Source of the DNA: an uncultured Erysipelotrichaceae bacterium
GTDB lineage: Bacteria; Bacillota_I; Bacilli_A; Erysipelotrichales; Coprobacillaceae
Assembly (NCBI GenBank): GCA_945981915.1
Contig: CAMFRJ010000054.1
Span: forward strand, 1 to 7,148
DNA: 7,148 nt
Direction: 5' to 3'
The notes beneath the pieces were generated by a model. The model was not told the origin of the DNA. It saw nothing but the letters and a program-made list of their open reading frames with translations, and ran no database searches. Below are positions 6,051 to 7,148 of the stretch, piece after piece. How positions within the stretch are numbered: position 1 is the first letter of the stretch; each line of letters begins with the position of its first letter. The translations under genes and the position numbers were made by a program.

Positions 6051-7103
6051 TTATTTGTTCTTCTTTTTTCCACAATAACATTGATATCCAACAACTGTTT
6101 CATCGTAAGCTTCTTTGACAACAATCGTTTCATCATAAGCTGGTATAAGCTCAATTATTTTTTCTTCTTGATGAGTCAAAGCATCATGATGTTGGATACC
6201 TATTTGCACTTTTCCTGAATGATACCCACTATCACAAATATCCAACGTATGATCTGTAATCTGACCTCCATCTTTTGTACTATATCCACACTTATTACAT
6301 ATATATTGTGTTTCATAAATTGGTTCATCATAAGCATCTTGATCAACAACTGTAATCAATTGTGTTGTTGTTTGTGGATCATGATGAATTATTTTTGTTT
6401 GAGAATCATGATGAACTGTTTTTTTGATTTCAAGAAAATGATGTGTATGTTTGGTATTGACTGGTAATGTGAATATCTGATGATTCATATCTTCGCCTTT
6501 TTTTTGAATGACCGGTACTCCTGTTGACACAAAATCATGTGGACCAATATTCCCTATCAATTTCTTTTTAATTTCTGTTTTTTTATGACCTTGCATATCA
6601 CTAACAATTTCGGTAACTGCAACTTGCCCTGCATGAACATCTGGCATCTCCACAACATTGATTATCACAGTTTTTGAAGCTTCATTATGATATTGATCAC
6701 AAATTGATAATTTGAATTGATATTGACCAACACTATTCATATTCACTTTTGATGTATCAATTGTCCAAGAACCTAGTTTCGAATAATCAAAAACTTCAAA
6801 AAGCTGTTCAAAAGCAAATGTTGATAAATCTGTGTATTGAAGAATATCAATAGAATCAGGACTAATAATTGTTGGTTTTGTTGTATCTTTGACATCAATC
6901 TGTATCGTTTTCTGTTTTCCTTTATAAGTAAAACTCATCTGATAGTGACCAACTTGAGGATACTTTGTTTCTTTTTGAATTATTTTTCCATCTTGATTTT
7001 TTCTATCTTCTATCATGTATTTCAAATCATCTTTTTCTTTTGTATACCTCACTATATCTTGAAATATATTTTTATCTATTTTTTCATAATCCAAATAATC
7101 TTC
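6051..7103 (-). CDS. Exported-type protein with Ig-like domains and a C2HC/His-rich C-terminal region (5' end missing)
   Basis: The last 350 codons of a gene are visible; the start lies beyond the contig end. The frame stays open into the adapter sequence, where an ATG would give a false MYKRQ start, so that is excluded. Numbering from the first genomic codon, residues about 5-78 and 79-152 look like two bacterial Ig-like beta domains (YPQVGHYQMSF, IDVKDTTKPTI, SVGQYQFKLSICDQ). A linker to about 215 follows. Next comes a His-rich segment (219-241) and a Cys/His motif (269-295). The C-terminus has repeated AYDE motifs (257, 322 and 332) and a final YQCYCGKKK. No membrane span or sorting signal closes the protein. 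Ig-like domains of this type are usually extracellular, so secretion is inferred, though the signal peptide is not visible. Function is unknown. A terminator follows at 5957-5984. Confidence 0.9.
   Translation of the reverse strand, partial: EDYLDYEKIDKNIFQDIVRYTKEKDDLKYMIEDRKNQDGKIIQKETKYPQVGHYQMSFTYKGKQKTIQIDVKDTTKPTIISPDSIDILQYTDLSTFAFEQLFEVFDYSKLGSWTIDTSKVNMNSVGQYQFKLSICDQYHNEASKTVIINVVEMPDVHAGQVAVTEIVSDMQGHKKTEIKKKLIGNIGPHDFVSTGVPVIQKKGEDMNHQIFTLPVNTKHTHHFLEIKKTVHHDSQTKIIHHDPQTTTQLITVVDQDAYDEPIYETQYICNKCGYSTKDGGQITDHTLDICDSGYHSGKVQIGIQHHDALTHQEEKIIELIPAYDETIVVKEAYDETVVGYQCYCGKKKNK
6219..6299 (-). other. C2HC zinc-finger-like motif in the upstream surface protein
   Basis: Residues 269-295 of the visible protein have C-x2-C-x12-H-x4-C (C269, C272, H285, C290), then H295 after four more residues. 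The spacing fits a classical zinc-finger knuckle of C2HC type. A CxC pair near the end (C342, C344) could add ligands. Metal binding is inferred from spacing only. Confidence 0.6.
6381..6449 (-). other. Histidine-rich segment of the upstream surface protein
   Basis: Residues 219-241 hold seven His: HTHH (219-222), HHD (231-233) and HHD (240-242). A further HHD lies at 305-307. The repeated HHDxxT pattern suggests duplicated short units. A metal-binding role is possible but not shown. Confidence 0.6.
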
Positions 7104-7148
7104 CTGTCTCTTATACACATCTGACGCTGCCGACGATATGCAGTGTGT
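7104..7148. other. Illumina Nextera adapter with i5 index (non-genomic)
   Basis: Positions 7104-7136 match the reverse complement of the Nextera i5-side transposase adapter, starting CTGTCTCTTATACACATCT and ending GCTGCCGACGA. Positions 7137-7144 (TATGCAGT) are the reverse complement of ACTGCATA, the Nextera i5 index 506. Positions 7145-7148 (GTGT) are the start of the P5 arm. This tail is an untrimmed sequencing artefact and marks the true contig end at 7103. Confidence 0.98.

Noticed and set aside
7104..7118. MYKRQ as the start of the upstream surface protein
   Set aside because: These five codons are the reverse complement of the Nextera adapter; the genomic frame begins at 7103 with no start codon visible.
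6837..7124. Plus-strand frame ending in SLIHI
   Set aside because: Its end is translated adapter sequence, and the rest is antisense to the Ig-like domain region.
1..7148. CRISPR array, tRNA, rRNA, insertion sequence or phage attachment site
   Set aside because: I saw no regularly spaced repeats with spacers, no cloverleaf-type sequence, and no transposase or terminal inverted repeats. The only tandem structure is the protein-coding repeats.

Overview
The window is a low-GC stretch in which every supported gene lies on the minus strand. Read 5' to 3' on that strand it runs from the right edge to the left. Codon use, AT richness, strong GGAGG-type ribosome binding sites and the protein families all suggest a Firmicute. 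By resemblance of the surface proteins, a gut Erysipelotrichia- or Clostridia-like bacterium is most likely; this is an inference, since no marker gene is present.

Layout: (1) Positions 7104-7148 are not genomic. They match the Illumina Nextera i5-side adapter, followed by the reverse complement of an 8-base i5 index and the first bases of the P5 arm. (2) Positions 6051-7103 hold the 3' part of a gene for an exported-looking protein with Ig-like domains, a histidine-rich segment and a C2HC zinc-finger-like Cys/His motif. Its true start is lost beyond the contig end. (3) Positions 5957-6050 hold a candidate 11-codon ORF with a well-placed Shine-Dalgarno sequence, whose stop codon runs into a Rho-independent terminator. 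(4) Positions 627-5873 encode a 1748-residue cell-wall-anchored adhesin. It has a signal peptide, an Ig-like domain, an unrecognised Cys-containing N-terminal region, ten SpaA/CnaB-type repeats and a C-terminal sorting signal with the unusual motif ILQTG-D. (5) A terminator overlaps the adhesin stop codon. (6) Positions 1-528 hold the N-terminal 176 codons of a ChrA-family transporter, cut by the left edge.

The two large proteins are probably both surface-exposed and encoded next to each other, but a terminator separates them and no direct partnership can be shown. The strongest biological signal is in the adhesin. The five C-terminal repeats keep a Lys-Glu-Asp set in the arrangement of the self-cross-linking CnaB2 domain of Streptococcus pyogenes FbaB (the SpyCatcher/SpyTag parent), whereas the five N-terminal repeats carry Asn at the last-strand position. 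The protein therefore looks like a chain of up to ten domains locked by internal isopeptide bonds, with two different bond chemistries in two blocks. The ChrA-like gene appears functionally unrelated and separately transcribed.
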